64,000 nucleotides of DNA from Komagataella phaffii GS115 (lineage: Eukaryota > Ascomycota > Pichiomycetes > Pichiales > Pichiaceae). Below the pieces are notes generated by a model that had not been told where the DNA came from, ran no database searches, and was given only the letters and a program-made list of their open reading frames with translations. Made by a program: the position numbers and the translations under genes. This document shows positions 40,216 through 50,026 of this stretch, piece by piece. Position 1 is the stretch's first letter, and each line of letters opens with the position of its first letter. Location: the NCBI RefSeq assembly GCF_000027005.1, contig NC_012965.1, positions 297,001 through 361,000 on the forward strand, read 5' to 3'.

Positions 40216-40944
40216 ATGTGGGCTACGTGTCCAGGAAGAATTCAACTTGAACGTGGCGAGGCAGAAGAGTTAGACTTGGAAGAGATGAGAAAGACTGCGA
40301 CTTGGGGACGAGAGACAAGGCAAAAATTGATCCGCTATTCTTTTCAGAAGAGCTCTAAATTGTCCATACTAAAGCCCAACATAAAAATGGATCTTACCTA
40401 TTCTGCATGGAAGGAACGAGTGAGGACACGAAATTACATCTTGTCAAAACCTGATCAAGAGAAGCCGTCCACCTTCACTAGGCTGTATAGGAAAGTGGTG
40501 AGGAATTGGAAAAAGTCCACAATGGACGAAACCCAAACACCCAAAGGCCAAAGTTCTCCCATGAACTGCACTATATTTTCCAGTAGTTTGAATCAGAAGT
40601 ACATGTCATCAGATTATGAGTATTCAATTCCAAGACGAGGGTCTTTGAGAGATTCTGAAGAATCTTCACTAGCTTCAATTGTCAGTCCAGGATCAGGCAT
40701 CATTCCTTTAAAAAAGGATCACTCTTTTCGACGTCAAAAATCTCAACTGAGTCGTTATTCTTATAAACCTGCTGATTTTGGAGCAATATTTGACAATCTT
40801 CCAGAATCCACTGACAACGACAGTCAAACATTCATTGCTTCTCCTCTGAGTGATTCAAGTCCAAACCAAGACCTATGGAATCATCTCCCCATTAGACCGT
40901 TCAGAGCAATAGATGATGGACTTGAAGTAGAAGAAAGTGACTAA
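40216..40944 (+). CDS. Ser-rich protein of unknown function
   Basis: The frame gives 242 residues from ATG 40216. ATGs at 40285 and 40387 are alternatives. The last (ATAAAAATGGAT, 185 residues, MDLTYSAWKERVRTRNY) has the best yeast start context. The sequence is basic and Ser-rich with short conserved-looking pieces: TRLYRKVVRNWKKS, IPRRGSLRDSEESSLAS and SFRRQKSQLSRYSY, which look like basophilic kinase target sites (RRGSL, RRQKS). It has no membrane segment or known fold. I do not recognise it. It is divergent from PKH1. Confidence 0.5.
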   Translation: MWATCPGRIQLERGEAEELDLEEMRKTATWGRETRQKLIRYSFQKSSKLSILKPNIKMDLTYSAWKERVRTRNYILSKPDQEKPSTFTRLYRKVVRNWKKSTMDETQTPKGQSSPMNCTIFSSSLNQKYMSSDYEYSIPRRGSLRDSEESSLASIVSPGSGIIPLKKDHSFRRQKSQLSRYSYKPADFGAIFDNLPESTDNDSQTFIASPLSDSSPNQDLWNHLPIRPFRAIDDGLEVEESD

Positions 40945-41087
40945 CGCATAGTAGTGTGAACGAAGATACTAAGTTATCCTCCAGATGAGAGAGAACTTCA
41001 TCACCTGACATCTTCGCGAAGGTCTACTCGTAGAACTACTTAAAGTTTCTTCCAGGCTAAAAAAAAACCTTCAACTACAACGAATAT

Positions 41088-42311
41088 ATGAGTCAAAAGG
41101 AGCTGGAAACTGCCACAGAACAGTTGCACATCAAGGAGGAATCCCAAGTAGTCACTCCATGGGAAGTCGAAGGAGCAATAGTTGACGGAAAGGCCCAATC
41201 TATTGATTATGACAAACTTATCAAGGATTTTGGTACTAGACATATTACACAGGAAACTTTAGACCGATTCACCAAACTCACAGGACACAAACCTCATCAT
41301 TTTATTACAAAGGGTGTCTTTTTTAGTGAGAGAGATTTTGGTAAGATTCTAGATTTGTACGAGAAGAAACAGCCGTTTTTCCTGTACACTGGTAGAGGTC
41401 CGTCGAGTGATAGTATGCATTTGGGGCACATGGTCCCTTTTATCTTCACCAAATGGTTGCAAGATGTATTCGATGTTCCGTTGGTCATTCAGTTGACAGA
41501 TGATGAAAAGTTTTTATTCAAACCCAAGCTGACCATTGAAGATGTTAAGCAATTTTCCAAGGACAATGCTAAGGATATCATCGCTGTTGGATTTGACCCA
41601 AAGAAAACCTTCATATTCTCCAACTTGGAGTACATTTCGGGCGGGTTTTACGAAAACGTTGTAAGAATTTCCAGACAGATTACCACTTCAACTGCAAAGT
41701 CTGTCTTTGGTTTTGGAGATTCTGATTGTGTGGGTAAGATGCATTTCGCTTCGATTCAAATCGCTCCTTCTTTCCCCTCATCATTCCCTGATGTCTTGGA
41801 CTTGCCTCCAACTGCACCGGCTTTGATTCCTTGTGCTATAGATCAAGATCCATATTTTAGAGTATCGAGAGATGTGGCCGAGAAGCTAAAATTCTCCAAG
41901 CCTGCTCTTCTGCATTCCAAATTCTTCCCTGCCCTTCAAGGTGCCTCCTCTAAGATGTCAGCATCTGACACCAACACCGCCATTTTCATGACTGATACTC
42001 CTGCTCAGATCAAAAAGAAGATTAATAAGTACGCTTTTAGTGGGGGCCAGACCACTGTGGAAGAACATCGAGAACTAGGCGGTGATCCCGATGTTGATGT
42101 CTCCTACCAGTACATGAAGGTATTCAAAGATGATGATGAATTTCTCAGGCAAACGTATGATGCATACAAGTCAGGGGATCTTCTTACTGGTGAAATGAAG
42201 CAAGCATGTATTCAGGTATTGCAAGAGTTTGTAAAGAACTTTCAAGACCGCAGAGCGGCCATCGACGAAGACACGTTGAATGCATTTATGAAGCCTCATC
42301 GTATATCTTAG
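41088..42311 (+). CDS. WRS1: Cytosolic tryptophanyl-tRNA synthetase
   Basis: The 407-residue class Ic synthetase is of the eukaryotic type. The nucleotide site is marked by the HIGH-like HLGHMVPF in YTGRGPSSDSMHLGHMVPF, and by KMSASDTNTAIF. Family blocks include DDEKFLFKPKLTIEDVKQF, GFGDSDCVGKMHF and CAIDQDPYFRVSRDVAEKL. It charges tRNA-Trp for cytosolic translation. The N-terminal extension (about 60 residues) lacks a mitochondrial leader. It converges with the arginyl-tRNA synthetase, with 63 bp between stops. Confidence 0.95.
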   Translation: MSQKELETATEQLHIKEESQVVTPWEVEGAIVDGKAQSIDYDKLIKDFGTRHITQETLDRFTKLTGHKPHHFITKGVFFSERDFGKILDLYEKKQPFFLYTGRGPSSDSMHLGHMVPFIFTKWLQDVFDVPLVIQLTDDEKFLFKPKLTIEDVKQFSKDNAKDIIAVGFDPKKTFIFSNLEYISGGFYENVVRISRQITTSTAKSVFGFGDSDCVGKMHFASIQIAPSFPSSFPDVLDLPPTAPALIPCAIDQDPYFRVSRDVAEKLKFSKPALLHSKFFPALQGASSKMSASDTNTAIFMTDTPAQIKKKINKYAFSGGQTTVEEHRELGGDPDVDVSYQYMKVFKDDDEFLRQTYDAYKSGDLLTGEMKQACIQVLQEFVKNFQDRRAAIDEDTLNAFMKPHRIS

Positions 42312-42374
42312 ACTTACACTTAGTTCTAACTTCAATTCAATTCAATCTAATTCAATTATTATCATTCTTCTCTA

Positions 42375-44348
42375 TTACATTCTTTCAACTGGAGTCAAAC
42401 CTAACAACAACATACCGTTATATAGAACTTGTCGAGCAGATGCGTAAAGGGCTAAACGAGCGGTTGCCAATGGTTTTTCTTGTCCGGCAACCCATAGAAC
42501 ATCATAACATGAAGACACCTGGTGAGTCAACTTGAACAGATAAGTCACTAAAGTGGATGGTTCGTGGTTCTTCAAAGAAGTCCTAAGAACATCTGGGTAC
42601 TGAGCTAACAAACGAACCAAGTATTCAGCTTGAGGCTCAACTAACAGCCCGAAATCAGCACCTGGAAGCTCAGCGAGATCAATGTCAGCATTTCTGGTAA
42701 TTGACGCCAATCTAGAGTGAGCATATTGCAAATAGGGACCCGTGTCACCTTCAAATGAAGTCATACGCTCCCATTTGAATTCATAATTGTTAATACGTTT
42801 AGACTGCATGTCCTGGATCATGACAGCTGATATACCAACCAAATCAGCAACTTCCTCTGGATTGGCAATCTGTTGGTATTTGGAGTCATTCTTACGCATG
42901 ACATCGTGCATCTTTTCCTTGGTCTCTTCCAGAATAGTGTCTAAGAAAACAACTGTTCCCTTTCGGCTAGACATACCCAACACCATACCAAAGTTGATGT
43001 GAGTCAAATTCTTAGCCCATTCAAAATCCATCCGTTTCAGAATTTCAAAGAACTGAGCAGTGTGCAGATCTTGTTGACTGGCAATCACGTAGATCATTTT
43101 ATCGAATTTATACTTTCTGTAACGATCAATGGCAGCACCAACATCACGAGTTAAATATAATGAAGTACCATCCTTCTTCTGAACGATAGCTTTTCCTAAT
43201 TTCTTGTTGAACTTTGTTAGATCGATCAGTTTAGCACCCTGATCTTCGCTAAGCAGGCCTTTTTCTTCAAAGATCTTGGTGGCTTCGTCCATAATTTCCT
43301 GGGGGACTTGTGACTCACCAGAATAAAGATCATATTTGATGTTGAGGCGGGCATAAGTATCAATGTACTTCTCAATGGATAACTCACGGAATCTTTTCCA
43401 CAAGCTTACAGCCGATTCGTCGCCATTTTCCATTTTCTTGAAAAAAGCTCTTGCCTGGTCATCTAATGATTGCCCTTCTGCAATCTCCTCAGTAGACTCT
43501 GATTGAGCCTTAATATCTTGGTTGATTTTAACATAGACCTCAAACAAATGGTTGATTGGATCAGTCTTTAATTTTGCCTCATCACCGTAACGCTCAAATC
43601 CTACTGCAAGAACACCAAATTGTTTTCCCCAGTCTCCCAAATAATTCATCCTCATAACTTCATGACCCAGCTTTTCATACAGATTGGAAATAAAACCACC
43701 GATGATTGTACTTCTAAGATGGCCAGCGTGGAAAGGTTTGGCAATATTTGGAGAAGAAAACTCCACTATAACTTTTTGTCCCTTTCCTAGAGGAAGTGCA
43801 CCAAAGTCATCGCCTCTCTCCAGAGCATCAGATATCACCAACTTGTACAGAACCGATGTGTTAAAAAAGAACTGCAAGAAAGGTCCTTGCGCAATAACGT
43901 CTTTAAGATATCCACCCTTTGGGAATGCAGCAGCCCATTGTTCGGCTAAATCTTTAGGATTAGCACCCTTTATTCTCAGACGAGGAACTGGGATCAAAAG
44001 ATCACCTTTTTCCAGTGTGGTACCCCATTCCAAGGCTGGGAAAATCAATTCTTTGTCAACTCCAGAAATTTTACTAAGTTCTTGAGTGATGTAGTTTCTC
44101 AAAAGGTCCACTGGGTTACTTTCTGGAAAGGAGCCTTGGATATTAACTTCAGGAAGCTTCAAGCTCAAGGTGTTCAAATTATTTGTCAAACTTTCCACAG
44201 ATCCTAGCATTGTTGGACGATATTCGGGAGCAATTCTGGGTGTGACTACTTTAGTGGCAAAAGCTCTTTTGATAAGGTGACAGTAAGGAAGCTTTATGAG
44301 CATAAAATGGAAAAAAGTTCGAAGATTTATTTTATGCGCGATTAGCAT
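42375..44348 (-). CDS. Arginyl-tRNA synthetase, possible mitochondrial plus cytosolic forms
   Basis: The 657-residue class I synthetase has EFSSPNIAKPFHAGHLRST (HIGH-type motif AGHL), MNYLGDWGKQFGVLAVGFE, LYLTRDVGAAIDRYRKYKFD and the C-terminal anticodon-binding end YNGMLLLGLTPVERM. It resembles S. cerevisiae YDR341C closely from residue 47 on. Three in-frame starts exist: 44348, 44303 (MLIKLPYCHLIKRAFATKVV) and 44210 (MLGSVESLTNNL). The stretch between the first two and residue 41 has no acidic residue and many basic ones, like a mitochondrial presequence, while the third start matches the cytosolic enzyme. Dual targeting from one gene is inference but is known in fungi. Confidence 0.93.
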   Translation of the reverse strand: MLIAHKINLRTFFHFMLIKLPYCHLIKRAFATKVVTPRIAPEYRPTMLGSVESLTNNLNTLSLKLPEVNIQGSFPESNPVDLLRNYITQELSKISGVDKELIFPALEWGTTLEKGDLLIPVPRLRIKGANPKDLAEQWAAAFPKGGYLKDVIAQGPFLQFFFNTSVLYKLVISDALERGDDFGALPLGKGQKVIVEFSSPNIAKPFHAGHLRSTIIGGFISNLYEKLGHEVMRMNYLGDWGKQFGVLAVGFERYGDEAKLKTDPINHLFEVYVKINQDIKAQSESTEEIAEGQSLDDQARAFFKKMENGDESAVSLWKRFRELSIEKYIDTYARLNIKYDLYSGESQVPQEIMDEATKIFEEKGLLSEDQGAKLIDLTKFNKKLGKAIVQKKDGTSLYLTRDVGAAIDRYRKYKFDKMIYVIASQQDLHTAQFFEILKRMDFEWAKNLTHINFGMVLGMSSRKGTVVFLDTILEETKEKMHDVMRKNDSKYQQIANPEEVADLVGISAVMIQDMQSKRINNYEFKWERMTSFEGDTGPYLQYAHSRLASITRNADIDLAELPGADFGLLVEPQAEYLVRLLAQYPDVLRTSLKNHEPSTLVTYLFKLTHQVSSCYDVLWVAGQEKPLATARLALYASARQVLYNGMLLLGLTPVERM

Positions 44349-44522
44349 GGCTGAGGATGTTAGAGGTAAAGAGTGTTCAGAGGGTGCTAATAAGAAAAAC
44401 CACCACAGGCAACCTGCACTTTCCTCTGTAGCATTTTGACTATATTAGTATTATAGTGCACATCATTACACCTACACAATGTAATCAGTAGTACATAAAA
44501 ACTCAGTGAAAAAAAAAGTCTA

Positions 44523-46303
44523 CTACAACATGAGCAGCAAGATGGCAAAAAGACATGGCGTTGCACTTAAAGATGCAGCTGGAGCTCCAAGATCAGTGGA
44601 TGTTTCGTCATTTTGAGTAGCAGAAGATGCACCTGAAGAAGTACCAGAAGCAGAGCCAGATGTAGAAGAAGTTCGTGAAGTAGAGCCAGATGTGGAACGA
44701 GAACTTGCACGACTTGTGGCCGTGTTTATTCCGGTACCAAGGCCTCCCCCTGAAGCAGTACTCAAAGCCCTAGTGGGTGTTTCATGAGGTAAATCGCTAG
44801 ACCAAGTAGAGGAGTAGGCTGGGTCTCGTTCAATAGTGAAATCACCGACCACCTCAATATCCTCGTCATCAGTGACGTTGATCTGACCAATACCCAGCTG
44901 GCTGTTTTCATTGTCAAAGAATAAGTAGGCCGATTTGATGAATGTATCACCTAGAATGGAAAGTCCGTCAAGACTTTCACGTACAGTTAATGCGGAGTAT
45001 TGTTGGCCATCAGTAAAAAGGCCTGAGACGTCCAATAGATGATCAGAAACTGGGGATTGGATCACAACGTCTTCACCAAACTTGAACTCAATCACCTTAT
45101 TTCTAGCAACAGACAGAGAACTTGTACGAATGACAAATAGTCCCAATTGAGAAACATATTCAAAGCCTCCATGGATGGAAAACGCTAAACGAATCAATGG
45201 GTAGGTTGGCAAATAGGAGAAGGTGGCACCTGTATCGATTAATGCCAAACGAGGACGTCTTTCAATAATGAGAGTTTCATCTGACGAAGACACCGCAATT
45301 GTGGACACTGTAACGTAGGAAGTATATTGATCGGGGTAAACTGGTTTGTAAGGATTGACATATGGGAAAAGTCTAAATGGCCCGTCTATCTTGGCCCTAT
45401 CAATAGCACCAAATAAAATTTCTCCGTCGCTGAATTCGTCGTGCTCGTTATCTTCATCTGGAGACAAGTAAACAGAAAACGATGCTGAATTGATAAATCC
45501 TTGGGACCGCAATGAATCCACAACACCATCATAAGTAAATCTGTTTGCTGCAATTGGGTTACTATTGGTGGTTTGTTGGGTAGCAGGACCGAGACCCAAG
45601 ATTCCCATGTAGTTATCTGTGATGTTGACTAAGGCAAAACTCTGTTGGCTGATGGCAAAGTCGCCGATGCGGACTGTGTCCCTGACCCAAGTTCCGTTAG
45701 CAGTGGTTCCATCAAGGTAAGCAATACCAAAAGCTGAATTGTTGCTTTGGAAAGTGTCGGAAGAACTAGAATCGAAGGAACCAAACTGTTCACACACAGG
45801 CTCGTCACGGTTAATGTTGAAATCTTGTTGATTTTCCTCTCTTTTCGAAACACGTCCAGATTTATCGGCTAGGTATTGAGAAATTTCACCATCGAGAGCA
45901 AATCCAAACTCACTCAGCCCATCCAGGAGCTCTTGTGATGGAGGAGCTATCTTGTCCATGAATTTGGCAGAAGCCGAGGAAAAGCTATTGGCCTCAATCT
46001 CATCGTAGGATAACTCACAGACGGCAGCGTCGGAATCGATGACCCACAAGTCGGCAGAACCAGTGTCGACAATGACCTCAATTTCAGTTTCGTCAGATCC
46101 AATTTGGATCTCTGCAGTGTACAAGACTCCGATGTGTCTCAAGTCGAGGGACTCGTAGTCATCTCTCTTAATTAAACGGTCCTTTGGGTCGTTGGAATGA
46201 TAAACTTTTTGAATGGCAACTTGTTAGCCTTGAAAGGCGATTGGAGTTGCGCACTTGCTAGTGCAATGCTGAGGGCTGTCAATACCAAGTGGTTGATGAT
46301 CAT
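44523..46303 (-). CDS. Yapsin-type GPI-anchored aspartyl protease, frame broken in the prosegment
   Basis: A secretion signal starts at ATG 46303 (MIINHLVLTALSIALASAQ) and reads on to PFKANKLPFK. The frame then closes, and the rest continues one frame over from an A5 run (plus-strand T 46206-46210). One more base there gives a continuous 593-residue protein with a KR processing site (LIKRDDYESLD). The mature part has both active-site motifs, VDTGSADLW and IDTGATFSYLP, and the yapsin loop with its own KR (SKREENQQ). There is a Ser/Thr/Gly-rich stalk and a hydrophobic GPI-signal tail (CLFAILLLML). Yapsins cleave cell-surface proteins after basic residues. Which paralogue this is I cannot say. 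Confidence 0.85.
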
Positions 46304-47016
46304 TGGCACGAGGGTGGTGAAGAATGGTGAAAGTCTAGTAGTTATAAATAGAGGATGAGTAAACCAAACTCGTCAGTAAATCTTGGCAAAACGCAGGCAT
46401 GTGGGCGAAGCTTAGGCGGGAGTAAGTGAAATGATCACGTAAGGGGGGCCATGGCAGTAGTGCGAATGGGTATCGATGACATAGGAGGCGTTAGACGTTC
46501 TGTGGGATTAGAGTTTTCCGGGGCTATTACTAGTACATTGTGGATATACGTTATGACTGGTAGTCTCGCAGAAGGCCAAGGGTACCCTGCCTGCGGGTTT
46601 ATAGTACTCACAAGAAGGGTCTAGGGTGCCGGGCATTCAGCCTTGAATGGCTCAAACAATTAAATGCAATCAATCAAAAAATTGACGACGCCCTGCATCC
46701 TTCATCAGCTTTAATTAGTCAAATTTACAGCTGGTTGCCGCAATAGTACGAGATGGTGTCTCAACATAGTATGCATGATCAAAATGTCGACCGGTTCGCG
46801 ACAAGCTCAACTGTGTAGTCATTACGTTGCGTACAAGACCCAACGCCGCCTCGTTGAAGACTTCGCGCGCTCTTGTGTCTTGCTTACTATATCTACATTC
46901 GACCAAGGAGGCTCCCCACCACCTCCCCACCGCCTGGCCCTCACCACAAACTCACACTTTCGAAAAAGCTCTTACGTTCCTCAATCATGATATCTCTGTA
47001 TTCCTATCCATCGTAT
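46304..47016. other. Long intergenic region upstream of the yapsin gene
   Basis: This 713-bp gap lies between two minus-strand genes. It contains the palindrome AGGGTACCCT (46579-46588), a small CATTCA/TGAATG hairpin (46634-46649) and a C-rich tract CCCCACCACCTCCCCACCGCC-like at about 46913-46933. No coding exon or tRNA is convincing. Confidence 0.5.
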
Positions 47017-47693
47017 CTAGCTGTTCTTGGAATCCATGTATTCAATGATCTGGTCAAGGTTGATAATTTTTACGTTGTGGCGGAGACCAAACTGAACACA
47101 GTCGTCTAATCGCATCATAGAGCCGTCCTCGTCACGAACCAGCTCTCCTATCACTCCAGCAGGTTGTAATCCGGTCAATTCACACAATTGAACAGCAGCT
47201 TCCGTGTGCCCTCTTCTCTCTTTCAACAGGCCTTCTCGTGCAATCAGAGGGCAAATATGTCCCGGTCTCATCAACTCTTCGGGTTTTGACCTGGGGTTGG
47301 CCAAAACCTGGCAGGTCAACGCTCTGTCAGAGGCGGAAATCCCAGTGGTAGTGCCATCTCTGGCGTCCACAGTGTGTGTGTACGCAGTGCCCTGCCTGTC
47401 TGTTCTGTTCTTGATCATCGGTGGTAGTTCTAACTCTGCAGCTCTCTTGGTGGAAAGTGGAACGCAAACATATCCAGAGGAATACCTCACGAGGAAGGCC
47501 ATTTTCTGTGTCGTTATCAATTCTGCGGCAACAATCAGGTCGCCTTCGTTTTCTCTGTCTTCATCGTCCATCACGATGAGAAATTCTCCATTTTCTAGAT
47601 GCGTTAGTAATCATATGATTCGTTTTCAAGTAGCAGGAAGAGTAACATACTGTAAGCCTTCAGGGCGTCCTCTATTGGCGTAAACACGGACAT
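47017..47693 (-). CDS. RIB3: 3,4-dihydroxy-2-butanone 4-phosphate synthase (one intron)
   Basis: Exon 1 (47693-47651, MSVFTPIEDALKAY) joins exon 2 (47594-47017) for 206 residues (S. cerevisiae Rib3 has 208). The joined sequence KNGEFLIVMDDEDRENEGDL carries the acidic metal/substrate motif DDExRENEGDL. Other blocks are MAFLVRYSSGYVCVPLS, ARDGTTTGISASDRALTC, PGHICPL and RRGHTEAAVQLCELTGL. It makes the four-carbon unit from ribulose 5-phosphate for lumazine synthesis. It acts alone (no GTP cyclohydrolase II fusion, as is usual in fungi). Confidence 0.95.
47595..47650 (-). other. Intron of RIB3 (56 nt)
   Basis: The donor is GTATGT at 47650, the branch point TACTAAC at 47609-47603 and the acceptor ATCTAG ending at 47595. 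Splicing is in phase 1. Confidence 0.92.
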
Positions 47694-48342
47694 TTCTGAT
47701 CTTTCTACTAGCTAAATAGTGGCCGGAAACGGTGGGAATAGAAACAACCTGAAGCTAAACGATATGGTTATAAGGTGAAAAAAAGTGCATCGCATCCCCG
47801 GCTGATTAAGCGGTTAGTAACATTAAATAATCCCGTTGACGGAGGGCTAATGACGGACAACTTCTTTATTATTTTAATGCCCCTCCCTCATTTTATTCGA
47901 TGAATTTCCCATAGTTACAGGGATTTTTGGGGAATTTGCGTGATTGAAAGGCCGGTTATTCACTACAGTTGGGGAGAAAGGTCATGGTAATGTAGTCTCA
48001 AGTTGAAAGGAAAGAAGATTCTTGAAGGTTGAAAGGATGGTTTGCACAAGCTATGAAGGGTCTGCCTTGGTCAACTCTTGAAAATGGTTGACTACGAATG
48101 AATCACAATCAGTTCATCGTTTGCGACATTTTTATTTGATTGGTAAGATTCAGCTCAGTGCTGTCAAGCCCACCGTTGAGATGGCCGTTATATGTCTACA
48201 TTGTAGCTCCTTGCTAATTATCTACCATCCTTGTACTTAGACTCTTATTCAACCTGAAATCGTTCTGGTCGCCCCTATCAGTAATTTCTCTCAATATCGA
48301 GAAAGTAGCAGTTTTACCTCATACACGCCACTAGCACACAAG
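47694..48342. other. Divergent promoter region RIB3 / VPS60
   Basis: The 649-bp gap separates divergent starts. It holds a CCCCT (47880-47884, stress-element-like on the minus strand) in a CCCCTCCC run. I see no gene in it. Confidence 0.5.
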
Positions 48343-48981
48343 ATGAACCGTTTGTTCGGAGGCAGAAGCAACGAACCCAAGCCCAATCTCAATGATGCAA
48401 TCAATAGTATCGAGGAACGTGTCTCGTCCATCGATGTCAAACTCACCAAAGTCAACACTGAGCTCTCTACTTATCAGCAGAAGCTTTCTCGTATGAGAGA
48501 TGGTCCTGCTAAAAACGCTGTTAAACAGAAGGCGATGAAGCTACTTAAACAACGTAAACAGCTGGAAGCCCAAAAAGATCAATTGGAATCACAATCTTGG
48601 AACATGTCTCAAGCTTCCATGACCACGGATAATCTCAAAAACACAATGATCACAGTCAGTGCCATGAAGTCTGCCAATAAAGAATTGAAGAAAACGTACG
48701 GTAAGATTGATATTGACAAAATTGAATCTTTGCAAGACGAAATGCTTGATCTGATAGATAAATCTAATGAGTTGCAGGATTCATTGGCCCAAAGTTATGA
48801 CGTTCCTGATGATATAAGTGAATCTGAACTTGATGCGGAACTAGATGCTTTAGGAGAGGAGATGGACTTTGATGCCGAATTAGGTGAGTCAAATGGATTA
48901 CCTAGCTATCTACAGAACAATGATGAACTGCCAACATTTGTTGATGACGAACAAGAGAAAAAGGAAGAAGTGGCTGCCTGA
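48343..48981 (+). CDS. VPS60: ESCRT-III-associated protein Vps60 (CHMP5)
   Basis: The 212-residue Snf7-family protein begins MNRLFGGRSNEPKPNLNDAI, as CHMP5/Vps60 proteins do. A basic coiled-coil half (KLLKQRKQLEAQKDQLESQS) and an acidic C-terminus (DISESELDAELDALGEEMDF; DELPTFVDDEQEKKEE) follow. Vps60 binds Vta1 and so stimulates the Vps4 ATPase in multivesicular body sorting. The GTY-like MIM region (DAELDAL) is where Vta1 contacts are expected. It is divergent from RIB3, and its stop is 21 bp from the convergent COQ3 end. Confidence 0.93.
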   Translation: MNRLFGGRSNEPKPNLNDAINSIEERVSSIDVKLTKVNTELSTYQQKLSRMRDGPAKNAVKQKAMKLLKQRKQLEAQKDQLESQSWNMSQASMTTDNLKNTMITVSAMKSANKELKKTYGKIDIDKIESLQDEMLDLIDKSNELQDSLAQSYDVPDDISESELDAELDALGEEMDFDAELGESNGLPSYLQNNDELPTFVDDEQEKKEEVAA

Positions 48982-49002
48982 TTCAAGTATTGCTGCACAC
49001 AC

Positions 49003-49947
49003 TCAGTCCCTTCTTTTCAGAGCCATGAAATAATTACCGACCTCAACATTGTCAGTGAACTTCCAGCCATAACAAGGCAAGTACACACATCCTTTGGAAC
49101 CTGCCACCTCAAATTGTTTCCTAAGGTCACCAAGATCCGAATTCTCGTGACCATCTTCAACCCATTTTTCCAGCTCTTTCTCGTTAATGTATTTGTCATA
49201 TGTGTGTGTTCCAAGAGGTACAATCTTTAGTATGTGTTCCCCCATGAAAATAGTCGTGAACCAAGAAATTAGATCTCTATTAATGGTACTAATAAAAATC
49301 CATCCTCCAGGCTTCACATGGCGTAGAGCAGCCTTCAAGACCTCAGCAGGATAATTCACATGCTCTAACATCTCAAACATTGTTACCACATCGTACTGTT
49401 CGGTATTTGGATCCAGATCCTCTACGGCCTTTAGCTCGTATGTCAGTTTTTCCCTAACCATGGGATCAAGCTTCTTGTGTTGTCTTGCCACCTCCAAAAC
49501 TTCTGTAGACAAATCAATGCCCTTCACTCTATTTACCACGGGTAATCGGGCTAGACTTTCACTAAGAATACCTCCACCACAACCGATATCCAGGGCATCC
49601 AATTTCAATTGCTGCCACAGTTGTTGTCTTCGAATCTCTTGCTCACCATTGATCCGGTCCGCTATCTCTTTGGGAAGAACGTTGTCAACATTGAAAGGAG
49701 GTATATAAATCTGTTCTTCAGGGTCTGTGACGCCTTTGTTCAGTTTTAAGTGAGATTTGATGGTGTCATTAATGAAATCCATTCTCAACAGGTTCATCTT
49801 ATGCAGAATTCTCTGGGGTCCATTGACATCCCACCATGTACTCGCAAGTTGATTAAAATGAGACATCTCAATCTCACTTGTAGCTGTCAGCTTAGACTGC
49901 TGAAGAAGCCTACCAACATGGCTGAATTGTCGTCTTAAGTGATGCAT
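49003..49947 (-). CDS. COQ3: Mitochondrial ubiquinone O-methyltransferase
   Basis: The 314-residue protein starts with a basic presequence (MHHLRRQFSHVGRLLQQSK). The UbiG-type signature HFNQLASTWWDVNGPQRILH follows, then MNLLRMDFINDTI. The SAM-binding loop is LDALDIGCGGGILSESLARL, followed by VVTMFEMLEHVNYPAEVL and GGWIFISTINRD. It performs both O-methylations of coenzyme Q synthesis on the matrix side of the inner membrane, in the CoQ synthome. It converges with VPS60. Confidence 0.96.
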   Translation of the reverse strand: MHHLRRQFSHVGRLLQQSKLTATSEIEMSHFNQLASTWWDVNGPQRILHKMNLLRMDFINDTIKSHLKLNKGVTDPEEQIYIPPFNVDNVLPKEIADRINGEQEIRRQQLWQQLKLDALDIGCGGGILSESLARLPVVNRVKGIDLSTEVLEVARQHKKLDPMVREKLTYELKAVEDLDPNTEQYDVVTMFEMLEHVNYPAEVLKAALRHVKPGGWIFISTINRDLISWFTTIFMGEHILKIVPLGTHTYDKYINEKELEKWVEDGHENSDLGDLRKQFEVAGSKGCVYLPCYGWKFTDNVEVGNYFMALKRRD

Positions 49948-50026
49948 GGGTTGTTTGTGAGAGGAAATTTCAAAATCCGCGATGAAGGTCTGAAATTCTA
50001 CTGTATATTCAGTATATGAACGTTAC

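Noticed and set aside
39967..40245. N-terminal extension of the PKH kinase by 93 residues
   Set aside because: It has no ATG, overlaps the divergent gene and holds promoter sequence; the first real ATG is 39966.
46715..47109. Several overlapping 60-80 codon frames upstream of the yapsin gene
   Set aside because: They overlap each other on both strands and the RIB3 end, have no motif and look like chance frames.
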